Of a stretch of 64,000 bases of DNA, positions 57,258 through 64,000 are shown piece by piece. The notes beneath the pieces were generated by a model, which saw only the letters and a list, made by a program, of their open reading frames with translations, did not search any database and was not told the origin of the DNA. This stretch comes from Zobellia uliginosa (lineage in GTDB: Bacteria > Bacteroidota > Bacteroidia > Flavobacteriales > Flavobacteriaceae), in assembly GCF_018860745.1 (NCBI RefSeq), contig NZ_JAHKPY010000014.1, positions 310,001 through 374,000 on the forward strand. Direction: 5' to 3'. The position numbers and the translations under genes are program-made. Numbering within the stretch: the stretch's first letter is position 1; every line of letters begins with the position of its first letter.

Positions 57258-59126
57258 ATGGTAGAACTTGCAGGAATTATCATTTTAGGAATATTAGCGC
57301 AATGGTTTGCATGGCGTTTAAAGTTACCTGCAATTCTCCCATTGATTCTTATTGGTCTGTTAGTGGGGCCAATAGCATCGCTATATACGGAAGATGGACA
57401 AAAACTTATTCAACCTATTTGGAACGGTGAAAAAGGGCTTTTTCCTGGGGAATCGCTCTACTTTTTTGTGTCACTTGCCATAAGTATTATTCTTTTTGAA
57501 GGCGGACTAACGCTAAAACGCTCGGAAATTAGAAATGTTGGGCCGGTAATAACCAAACTTATTACGATAGGATCATTGGTAACCTTTTTGAGTGCGGGTA
57601 TTGCCGCACATTACATATTTGGGCTTAGCTGGCAGATTTCTTTTTTATTTTCGGCTTTGATTATTGTTACAGGACCTACCGTAATAACCCCTATCTTAAG
57701 AAACATTCCTCTAAAGAAAGATGTTTCGGCAGTACTGAAATGGGAAGGTATTTTAATTGATCCTATTGGAGCTTTAGCCGCTGTATTGGTGTTTGAGTTT
57801 ATTAGTGTTGGAGAAGGGCAGGCCTACACAATAACTGCTTTGGTGGAGTTTGGTAAGATCTTACTCTTTGGCTTTACGTTTGGTTTTACTTTTGCCCATG
57901 CGCTGACATTCGTTATAAAAAAGAATTTTATTCCGCATTATCTGCTAAACGTAGTCTCTCTTTCAACCGTTCTTCTGGTATTTGTCATGTCGGATTCTTT
58001 TGCACATGAATCCGGTCTTTTGGCAGTAGTAGTTATGGGTATGGTTATGGGGAATACGGACCTTCCCAATATTAAAGAGCTACTCTACTTTAAAGAATCA
58101 TTAAGTATTTTATTGATTTCTATCTTGTTTATCCTATTGGCCGCGAACATAAATATTTCCGACCTTGAATTGATATTCAATTGGAAAACTGCAGCGTTGT
58201 TCGCTATAATCGTATTTGTAATCCGGCCACTGGGGGTCTTTTTAAGCTCGGCAGGCTCTAACCTCAAGTTTAATGAAAAACTATTTATAGGTTGGGTTGG
58301 GCCAAGAGGTATTGTGGCCGCTGGTATTGCTTCGCTTTTTGGATCAAAACTCTTGGCAAAAGGTGAGCCAGGAGCTGATTTCATTACACCTTTGGTATTC
58401 GTAATTGTTTTGGGCACAGTACTCCTAAACGCTACCACTGCACGTCTTTTTGCCAAGGCTATCGGAGTATTTTTGACGAAATCGGAGGGAATACTAATCA
58501 TTGGTGCCTCCAAAGCATCTCGTCTTATTGCAGATTACCTAAATAAAAATAATCGTCATGTAGTCCTAATAGATAATAACCAGACGAATATAAGTAAGGC
58601 TAAGAAATTAGGGCTTGAAGCTTTTACCGCCAATATTTATTCTGATTCATTAACAGATAATATAGAACTTAATGATGTAGGGTATCTTATGGCGTTGACC
58701 GGTAACTCCGAGATCAACAAGTACGCTGTAAATAACTTTAGTAAGGATTTTGGAGCTAACGGTTCTTTTAGGCTAGTAAATGCCGATGAGATGAACAACC
58801 CAGAGAACAACCCCAAGGAAGGTCTTTTTTCCCATACGGATGACTTTATAAAATTGACTGAAACCGCTCGTAAATATCCTGCGGTTCATGAGATTGAATT
58901 AAAGGATAAAGAGCATTATGACGCATTGATAGAGATTACCAAAGCAGACGAGAATATCGTTCCTATTTTTCTTAAGACGCCAAAAGGCGATTTACAGATT
59001 ATATCAAGCTTCAGCACGGATTTTGAGGATATTACAGATAAATACCGATTAGTTTATTTAGGTAAAGTATTTGAAGTGGATGATACTCAGGATGAAGTTG
59101 AAATAAAACAAAATGAGGAGGAATAG
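57258..59126 (+). CDS. CPA-type cation:proton antiporter with TrkA-N domain
   Basis: The 622-residue protein has about twelve membrane segments (about 1-405), including ILFEGGLTLKRSEI, ALIIVTGPTVITPIL and WEGILIDPIGALAAVLVFE, the conserved transport-site region of NhaP-type antiporters, and GWVGPRGIVAAGIASLF. A cytoplasmic TrkA-N/RCK nucleotide-binding domain (about 412-530, ILIIGASKASRLIADYL, HVVLIDNN) follows, then a short acidic tail. It exchanges Na+ or K+ for H+. Gating by NAD(H) or another nucleotide is the usual inference for the RCK part. It diverges from the USP-SulP operon, which suggests shared ion homeostasis. Confidence 0.93.
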   Translation: MVELAGIIILGILAQWFAWRLKLPAILPLILIGLLVGPIASLYTEDGQKLIQPIWNGEKGLFPGESLYFFVSLAISIILFEGGLTLKRSEIRNVGPVITKLITIGSLVTFLSAGIAAHYIFGLSWQISFLFSALIIVTGPTVITPILRNIPLKKDVSAVLKWEGILIDPIGALAAVLVFEFISVGEGQAYTITALVEFGKILLFGFTFGFTFAHALTFVIKKNFIPHYLLNVVSLSTVLLVFVMSDSFAHESGLLAVVVMGMVMGNTDLPNIKELLYFKESLSILLISILFILLAANINISDLELIFNWKTAALFAIIVFVIRPLGVFLSSAGSNLKFNEKLFIGWVGPRGIVAAGIASLFGSKLLAKGEPGADFITPLVFVIVLGTVLLNATTARLFAKAIGVFLTKSEGILIIGASKASRLIADYLNKNNRHVVLIDNNQTNISKAKKLGLEAFTANIYSDSLTDNIELNDVGYLMALTGNSEINKYAVNNFSKDFGANGSFRLVNADEMNNPENNPKEGLFSHTDDFIKLTETARKYPAVHEIELKDKEHYDALIEITKADENIVPIFLKTPKGDLQIISSFSTDFEDITDKYRLVYLGKVFEVDDTQDEVEIKQNEEE

Positions 59127-59202
59127 TTACTGTGGCTTCCAGTATTGCAGCCAATCACTATAACTGCTCTACAACATCATATAAAGAAATTAAACCTCGT
59201 AA

Positions 59203-59436
59203 TTAGCCAGAAAACGGAACGGTCTTGAACACAAAAATATCTATATCATCTTGCTTTACCTCTATAGGGTCGTTTGCTACAAGACTATAAAAATGTATAG
59301 ATGACTCCCTTTTTATTTTATCTTCCAAAAGATTTATATCTATATCGCCACTCTCTTGCTGCCAGATGAAAATTGAATTCTGTTCCATAGGGATCATGCG
59401 GTGTTTGGCGTTAAAATGGGCAATGTACGTGGTCAT
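59203..59436 (-). CDS. Small hypothetical protein
   Basis: I do not recognise this 77-residue protein. It begins MTTYIAHFNAKHRMIPMEQN and contains an acidic strand-helix pattern (IWQQESGDIDINLLEDKI) and a C-terminal DDIDIFVFKTVPFSG. There is no signal peptide or membrane segment. Support for a gene is its balanced composition and the ATG start. It is alone between the antiporter and a lipoprotein gene and convergent with the former. Confidence 0.55.
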   Translation of the reverse strand: MTTYIAHFNAKHRMIPMEQNSIFIWQQESGDIDINLLEDKIKRESSIHFYSLVANDPIEVKQDDIDIFVFKTVPFSG

Positions 59437-59690
59437 CTTTTTGCGAAATAGTTATACAGTACTAAAACAGACACAACGCTTAAAAATTGTCCAGAAAATT
59501 AAATATTTGTAAGAAAAACAGTATTTTCTTGTAAGAATATCAGAAGTAATTGATTTCGAATAATTTATGATTTTGATGGTATATTTTAAAAACTTCTCTT
59601 TAGTATAGAGTAGTGAAAGCGTGGCAATATATTTAGCCCTGAACCGTTTTATTCCTACTTAAAGTGTAATATTCTTAAACCAAATCTATT

Positions 59691-60056
59691 ATGAAGAAAC
59701 TATTTTTATTTTTTGCATTAGCCAGCACAGTAGCATTTACAAGTTGTTCAAAAGACAATGATGATACTGATGCCATTGTGGGTACTTGGGTAATGGAATC
59801 AAGTTTTACTATTGGCGATAACACTACGAGTAATAGAGAAGAATGGGTGTTTAGAAATGATGCAACCGGTAATTATAAAGATGCAACAAATGGGGATGTT
59901 ACGGATGAAAGCGCCTTTAGTTGGTCTAAGTCTGATGAAGGATATTTAGTGAACTATGCGCAAGAAGAATATTCAGATGAAACCTTTACAATAGGAGAAC
60001 TATTGGGAAAGAATACCCTTGAAGAAGATGGCTATACTATTGCTATTAAGGAATAG
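59691..60056 (+). CDS. Lipocalin-like lipoprotein
   Basis: The 121-residue protein has a lipoprotein signal peptide (MKKLFLFFALASTVAFTSC, Cys19). A small beta-barrel domain of the lipocalin-like type found in Bacteroidota follows, opening with IVGTWVMESSFTIG and later EEWVFRNDATGNY. Members are surface or periplasmic proteins of unknown ligand. It is a single gene ending at a terminator shared with the convergent lepA. Confidence 0.82.
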   Translation: MKKLFLFFALASTVAFTSCSKDNDDTDAIVGTWVMESSFTIGDNTTSNREEWVFRNDATGNYKDATNGDVTDESAFSWSKSDEGYLVNYAQEEYSDETFTIGELLGKNTLEEDGYTIAIKE

Positions 60057-60076
60057 CATTACAGAATTTTATATAT

Positions 60077-60108
60077 AAAACCCCTTGTTCTCTTTAGCAA
60101 GGGGTTTT
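60077..60108. terminator. Bidirectional terminator between the lipocalin-like gene and lepA
   Basis: AAAACCCCTTG pairs with CAAGGGGTTTT across a ten-base loop and is followed by a T run on the plus strand and TTTTATAT on the minus strand. Confidence 0.9.
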
Positions 60109-60109
60109 T

Positions 60110-61906
60110 TTAATCGTTTAGTTTTAACACAGCCATAAAGGCTTCTTGTGGCACTTCAACATTACCAACTTGGCGCATCCGTTTTTTACCTTTCTTTTGT
60201 TTCTCCAAAAGTTTACGTTTACGGGAAATATCACCACCATAACATTTGGCCGTTACATCTTTACGTAAAGCCTTCGTAGTTTCTCTAGAGATGATTTTTG
60301 CACCAATAGCAGCTTGAATAGGAATATCAAATTGCTGTCTTGGTATTAATTCTTTCAGCTTTTCGCACATTTTCTTACCAATGTTCACCGCATTATCAGC
60401 ATGAATTAGGGCAGAAAGAGCATCTACCGGCTGGGAGTTTAGCAAAATATCAACACGAACCAGTTTAGAGGTTCGCATGCCAATAGGCGCATAATCAAAA
60501 GAAGCATATCCTTTAGAAACCGTTTTTAATCGATCATAAAAATCGAAAACAATTTCAGCTAATGGCATATCAAAATTCAGTTCAACACGCTCTGTTGTCA
60601 AATAAGTTTGATTGGTAATTTGTCCTCTTTTCTCAATACATAAAGACATTACATTACCAACGAAATCCGCTTTTGTAATGATGGTTGCTTTAATATAAGG
60701 TTCTTCAACACGGTCTATAGTAGACGGGTCGGGAAGATCCGTAGGGTTATTTACGATTAATGGCTTGTCCGGGTCCTTTCGTGTAAATGCGTGGTAGCTA
60801 ACGTTGGGTACTGTAGTAATTACGGTCATATTGAACTCCCGCTCCAAACGTTCTTGAATAATCTCCATATGAAGCATTCCCAAGAAACCACATCTAAATC
60901 CAAAACCAAGGGCAGCACTGCTTTCTGGAGCAAATACCAAAGAGGCATCATTAAGCTGTAATTTTTCCATTGATGAACGTAATTCTTCAAACTCATCAGT
61001 ATCTACAGGATAAATTCCGGCAAAAACCATGGGTTTTACATCCTCAAAGCCTTCAATTGGATTTTTAGTAGGGTTTGCAGCATCAGTAATGGTATCACCC
61101 ACTTTCACCTCACGGGCATCCTTTATCCCTGTTATTAAATAACCTACATCTCCGGCTTTTACGCTTTGTTTGATTTCTTGTGTCAACTTTAAAGTTCCTA
61201 CTTCATCTGCATAATAGTCTTTGTCAGTAGCTACAAATTTTATTTTTTGTCCTTTTTTGATTTCGCCGTTAATTACCCTAAAATAGGTTTCAACACCACG
61301 AAAAGGATTGTATACGGAGTCAAATACCAAAGCTTGTAAGGCTTCATCCGGGTTACCTTTTGGTGCAGGCACATGTTCAATAATCGCTGCAAGAATTTCT
61401 TCGATACCAATACCTGTTTTAGCACTTGCAGGAATTACATCTTCGGCTTTGCAACCCAAAAGGTCTACAATATCATCTGTAACTTCTTCAGGGTTTGCAC
61501 TCGGTAAATCTACCTTGTTCAAAACCGGTATAATTTCTAAGTCGTTCTCTAGGGCAAGATAAAGGTTTGATATAGTTTGAGCTTGAATACTCTGTGCTGC
61601 ATCTACTACCAATAAGGCGCCTTCGCAAGCGGCTATAGACCTAGAAACCTCATAAGAGAAATCTACGTGGCCTGGAGTGTCTATTAGGTTTAGAATGTAC
61701 TGTTCACCTTTGTAGGTGTAGTCCATCTGTATGGCGTGGCTTTTTATAGTAATGCCCCGTTCTCGCTCTAAGTCCATACTGTCTAGTAGCTGCTCTTTTT
61801 TCTCTCGGTCCGTTACCGATCCGGTAAAGTCCAACAAACGGTCTGCCAAGGTACTTTTACCATGGTCAATATGGGCTATGATACAAAAGTTTCTAATGTT
61901 CTTCAT
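60110..61906 (-). CDS. lepA: Elongation factor 4 (back-translocase)
   Basis: This 598-residue translational GTPase acts on stalled ribosomes and can back-translocate tRNAs. The G1 motif AHIDHGKST (about 9-17), G2/G3 in RERGITIKS and DTPGHVDF, and G4 NKVDLP are intact. Domains II, III and V follow, then the EF4-specific C-terminal domain with [29 protein letters not shown]-type conserved basic sequence. Length fits the family. ATG at 61906 ([16 protein letters not shown]) matches the family start. A five-codon upstream ATG (61921) is also in frame. A -7 box precedes it. Confidence 0.95.
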   Translation of the reverse strand: MKNIRNFCIIAHIDHGKSTLADRLLDFTGSVTDREKKEQLLDSMDLERERGITIKSHAIQMDYTYKGEQYILNLIDTPGHVDFSYEVSRSIAACEGALLVVDAAQSIQAQTISNLYLALENDLEIIPVLNKVDLPSANPEEVTDDIVDLLGCKAEDVIPASAKTGIGIEEILAAIIEHVPAPKGNPDEALQALVFDSVYNPFRGVETYFRVINGEIKKGQKIKFVATDKDYYADEVGTLKLTQEIKQSVKAGDVGYLITGIKDAREVKVGDTITDAANPTKNPIEGFEDVKPMVFAGIYPVDTDEFEELRSSMEKLQLNDASLVFAPESSAALGFGFRCGFLGMLHMEIIQERLEREFNMTVITTVPNVSYHAFTRKDPDKPLIVNNPTDLPDPSTIDRVEEPYIKATIITKADFVGNVMSLCIEKRGQITNQTYLTTERVELNFDMPLAEIVFDFYDRLKTVSKGYASFDYAPIGMRTSKLVRVDILLNSQPVDALSALIHADNAVNIGKKMCEKLKELIPRQQFDIPIQAAIGAKIISRETTKALRKDVTAKCYGGDISRKRKLLEKQKKGKKRMRQVGNVEVPQEAFMAVLKLND

Positions 61907-61953
61907 TGATGGTGAGCTCATTTAGGCAAGCAAATTCTTTTACATTAAGTTGG

Positions 61954-61987
61954 CAAAGATACGTTATTTTAATCCTGTTTCCTCAAA
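61954..61987 (-). promoter_or_regulatory. lepA promoter
   Basis: On the minus strand, TTTG (61987-61984) is followed after 22 bases by TATCTTTG (61961-61954). Predicted leader of roughly 40 bases to the ATG at 61906. Confidence 0.6.
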
Positions 61988-62007
61988 CAGAGAAGGCTCA
62001 AGGTGGT

Positions 62008-63189
62008 TTAGGGTTTGTTTGTGTTATTGGGGGAATTAAAATAGTTCGTACAATACTGTCCCGGGGTACAGTTATGGGCTTTTTTAAAAGCTCTGTAAAA
62101 TGCGTTTTTTGAATTAAAGCCGCATGTATGTGATAAAGCTTCAACGGAATAGGTGCTAAGATAATTGTTCTCTATTTTTTTAACTGCATATGTAATACGC
62201 ATTTGATTGATGTAATCGTTAAAATTGTTGTAGCTAGACTCACTAATAATTTGTGATATTCTCCTGGCCGGCATGTCCATAGCTCTAGAAAGAGTATCTA
62301 CTTTTAGGTTAGGATTTAAAAAGCATTTTGTCTTGTTCAGGTAATTTTCTAGCTCGTAGAATAGGGATTCATTGTCTTGAATCGAACAATGATAAGAAGC
62401 ATCTTGATTATTAAACGATAGGTGGGGAAGACCAATCAATAGGCGAGGATTCCAGAGTAGATAGCAGGAAATAAATAAAAAACTGATACAAACCAAAAGA
62501 CTTAGGACGGTTTCTGAAATATGCGCCTTTGAAATAAAACCATTGATCATTAAACGGTTGGAAAGATGCATCAAAACTATTAAAACGGTATAAACCACTT
62601 GTATTGTTGTCAAATCATATACCCATTTTTTAACCAGGACAAATTGTTTAGAAGCAGGACGCTGAATATTCTTAAAAAACGATAAAATTAGACGCCATTG
62701 CATAATCAGATAAACAATGGGAGATAGCAATCTGCAGACCATGTTCACCCACTCAGGAAGCAGCCCTTCTTGATCTAAATAACTTTTAGAAAAATCTTTA
62801 GTTACCTCTAGAACTAATTGGGATTTATCTTCTAAGTTCATGAGATAAAAAGGCAAATAGTTTATTGTAAAAAGCAGAAAGGGAATAAGATGTACCATAT
62901 CTGTTTTTCTGAATAAACTTTCTCCGTTCAGAAGTGCACGCACGTATAAATAGGTTAATGGGAAAACTAGAAAAAGAAAAGGTACCTGTATTTTGTATAA
63001 GAAGGGAAAGTAATTAATAGTTCCAAGTACAATAAAAAGGTGGAAACTATTACAAAAGGCAATCAGAAAAAGTAAAGCGGTCAATAAATGACCAGAAAAT
63101 GAATTGTTTTTATTTAGTCGAAAATGGATAAGAAATGCTGTGAAAAGACAAAAAAGGACTCCGGTAAATTGAAGAAGGTCTTTGAGCAT
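62008..63189 (-). CDS. Membrane-anchored AraC family transcriptional regulator
   Basis: The 393-residue protein has seven or so hydrophobic segments in its first ~250 residues. A C-terminal AraC-type DNA-binding domain follows (about 285-385), with the two helix-turn-helix units LSRAMDMPARRISQIIS and EALSHTCGFNSKNAFYRAFKKAHNCTPGQY. This 7TM-AraC layout is common in Bacteroidota and suggests sensing at the membrane with direct control of genes. The ATG at 63189 (MLKDLLQF) is chosen because it puts the first membrane segment at the N-terminus. The frame is open to 63291. A likely target is the neighbouring region to its right, but this is not shown. Confidence 0.86.
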   Translation of the reverse strand: MLKDLLQFTGVLFCLFTAFLIHFRLNKNNSFSGHLLTALLFLIAFCNSFHLFIVLGTINYFPFLYKIQVPFLFLVFPLTYLYVRALLNGESLFRKTDMVHLIPFLLFTINYLPFYLMNLEDKSQLVLEVTKDFSKSYLDQEGLLPEWVNMVCRLLSPIVYLIMQWRLILSFFKNIQRPASKQFVLVKKWVYDLTTIQVVYTVLIVLMHLSNRLMINGFISKAHISETVLSLLVCISFLFISCYLLWNPRLLIGLPHLSFNNQDASYHCSIQDNESLFYELENYLNKTKCFLNPNLKVDTLSRAMDMPARRISQIISESSYNNFNDYINQMRITYAVKKIENNYLSTYSVEALSHTCGFNSKNAFYRAFKKAHNCTPGQYCTNYFNSPNNTNKP

Positions 63190-63304
63190 AAGAATCGATT
63201 TCGATAAAGGTGTTCGGGTTGTTACCATTTCTGGAATAGTAACATCTGTGATAGCATGTGCTATTAAATTTAAAGCTAATTTAATGAGCAAACAAGCATA
63301 ATTT

Positions 63305-63676
63305 ATGTTAATTCCAGACTATGATAATGACAAGTTTCTTTATAAAGTAAAGAAATGGGGAGAATTAAACCCGGATATTCGTTTGCTCATGTATACAGAC
63401 CATACAAAAGAGATGAAAGAGGTTATACCGTATCATTTTTCAGTGATTATAATGGTTCGGGAATATTTAGAGTTCACTCAGAAATTGGGCTGGTTAAAGT
63501 TTTTTGGAAAAGTTGATAAGTACAGTGTAACCCATACCGATGAAGAAAGTATTATAGAAGTAAATTATGAAGATAACATTAAAGTTAAGTATGTTGTTGT
63601 AGAGTCCAATACATCTCAGAACAAAAGCTCTGAAGGTGACCACAAAATCTTGATGAACAAGAAAAAGAAGGAATAA
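63305..63676 (+). CDS. Hypothetical protein
   Basis: I do not recognise this 123-residue protein. It begins MLIPDYDNDKFLYKVKKWGE and has alternating strands and helices (IRLLMYTDHTKEM, FSVIIMVREYLEF), a VDKYSVTHTDEESI segment, and a Lys-rich polar tail (HKILMNKKKKE). No signal peptide or membrane segment. Reality of the gene is supported by its length and balanced composition. It diverges from the AraC regulator (more than 100 bases away if that starts at 63189). Confidence 0.55.
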   Translation: MLIPDYDNDKFLYKVKKWGELNPDIRLLMYTDHTKEMKEVIPYHFSVIIMVREYLEFTQKLGWLKFFGKVDKYSVTHTDEESIIEVNYEDNIKVKYVVVESNTSQNKSSEGDHKILMNKKKKE

Positions 63677-63709
63677 ACGCACTAAATCTCAATAATTAGC
63701 TACCTAATA

Positions 63710-63725
63710 ATTATGCGCGCATAAT
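63710..63725. repeat. Perfect 16-bp palindrome upstream of the outer-membrane receptor gene
   Basis: ATTATGCGCGCATAAT reads the same on both strands, with a GC-only centre that stands out in this AT-rich DNA. It lies about 40 bases before the -7 box of the gene at 63791. It could be an operator for a dimeric regulator. No regulator can be named. Confidence 0.55.
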
Positions 63726-63763
63726 ATTTCTGTTCATTATGTAGGATTTTACTTAAAATATGT

Positions 63764-63771
63764 TAGTTTTG
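63764..63771 (+). promoter_or_regulatory. -7 box of the outer-membrane receptor gene
   Basis: TAGTTTTG fits TAnnTTTG and ends 19 bases before the proposed GTG start. No clear -33 TTG. Confidence 0.5.
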
Positions 63772-63790
63772 AAACAGAACCTAATACGCT

Positions 63791-64000
63791 GTGAAAAACT
63801 ATATTTGTCCCCTAATTTTATTTTTTAGCTGTAATGTCGTGCTATATTCTCAAGACTTAACCATAACCGGTACAGTCCAAAATCAAGGAAATGAGGTTAT
63901 TGCTTATGCCAACGTTCTTTTGTTGAAGGCGTTAGATTCTGCATTAGTTAAGGGTGCTTCTACCAATGAAGATGGCACCTATAGAATCACAAATCTTACT
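63791..64000 (+). CDS. Outer-membrane beta-barrel / TonB-dependent receptor-like protein (5' end only)
   Basis: The frame opens with GTG at 63791 and runs to the right edge (70 residues visible). A signal peptide (KNYICPLILFFSCNVVLYS, cleavage before QDLT) is followed by the start of a carboxypeptidase-regulatory-like beta domain: LTITGTVQNQGNEVIAYANV and GASTNEDGTYRITNL. This opening is typical of Bacteroidota outer-membrane receptors and beta-barrel proteins that carry such a domain before a plug. The rest lies outside the window, so the subclass and ligand cannot be judged. No ATG is available near the N-terminus. Confidence 0.75.
   Translation, partial: MKNYICPLILFFSCNVVLYSQDLTITGTVQNQGNEVIAYANVLLLKALDSALVKGASTNEDGTYRITNLT

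Overview
The window comes from a member of the Bacteroidota, almost certainly a Flavobacteriaceae species and probably a marine one. The evidence is the AT-rich DNA, the Bacteroidota -7 promoter box TAnnTTTG in front of many genes, the almost complete lack of Shine-Dalgarno sites, lineage-typical families (DUF4175, PorP/SprF, CHU_C-type type IX secretion signals, DUF2807, DUF5009, DUF1080) and a complete gliding-motility adhesin locus in the order sprC-sprD-sprB-sprF. The genus cannot be fixed from sequence reading alone.

Layout. 0-8.4 kb: a DUF4175 membrane/coiled-coil protein cut by the left edge, glutamyl-tRNA synthetase, a stomatin-like SPFH protein, a three-gene envelope-stress type operon (YtxH, holin-like, DUF6327) and glutaminyl-tRNA synthetase. 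8.6-28.6 kb: the spr locus, dominated by one 14.6-kb gene for a 4879-residue SprB-like adhesin built of SprB repeats in two families of higher-order tandem blocks, with a foreign beta-domain inserted in one repeat. 28.7-35.8 kb: folB, tRNA-Cys, a LysE exporter, a DUF2807 protein, RNase R, a 650-bp AT-rich gap, rpiB, a CDF metal exporter and an ElaA-like acetyltransferase. 35.8-40.2 kb: an accessory stretch with a type II restriction-modification pair (C5 methyltransferase plus an unrecognised protein with a D...DxK nuclease signature), two unknown or ruined genes including a broken HEPN-type gene, and an NlpC/P60 lipoprotein. 40.3-50.6 kb: fructosamine kinase, DUF5009/DUF1080 pair, rnpA-S41 protease-VOC operon, S8-M1 peptidase operon and a metallo-beta-lactamase fold hydrolase. 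50.7-64 kb: a degenerate NUMOD4/HNH protein, topoisomerase III, a SulP transporter with a tandem USP partner divergent from a Na+/H+ antiporter, small unknowns, lepA, a membrane-bound AraC regulator and the start of an outer-membrane receptor.

How it fits together: the spr genes make the surface adhesin and the outer-membrane partners that the type IX secretion system needs to export and propel it. The housekeeping genes around it (gltX, glnS, rnr, rnpA, lepA, topB, folB, rpiB) serve translation, RNA processing, DNA topology and metabolism. The most interesting points are the block architecture of SprB with its inserted domain, the double SPOR-like tail on SprD, the unrecognised nuclease beside the methyltransferase and the SulP/USP/antiporter cluster. 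I found no CRISPR array, insertion sequence or prophage.
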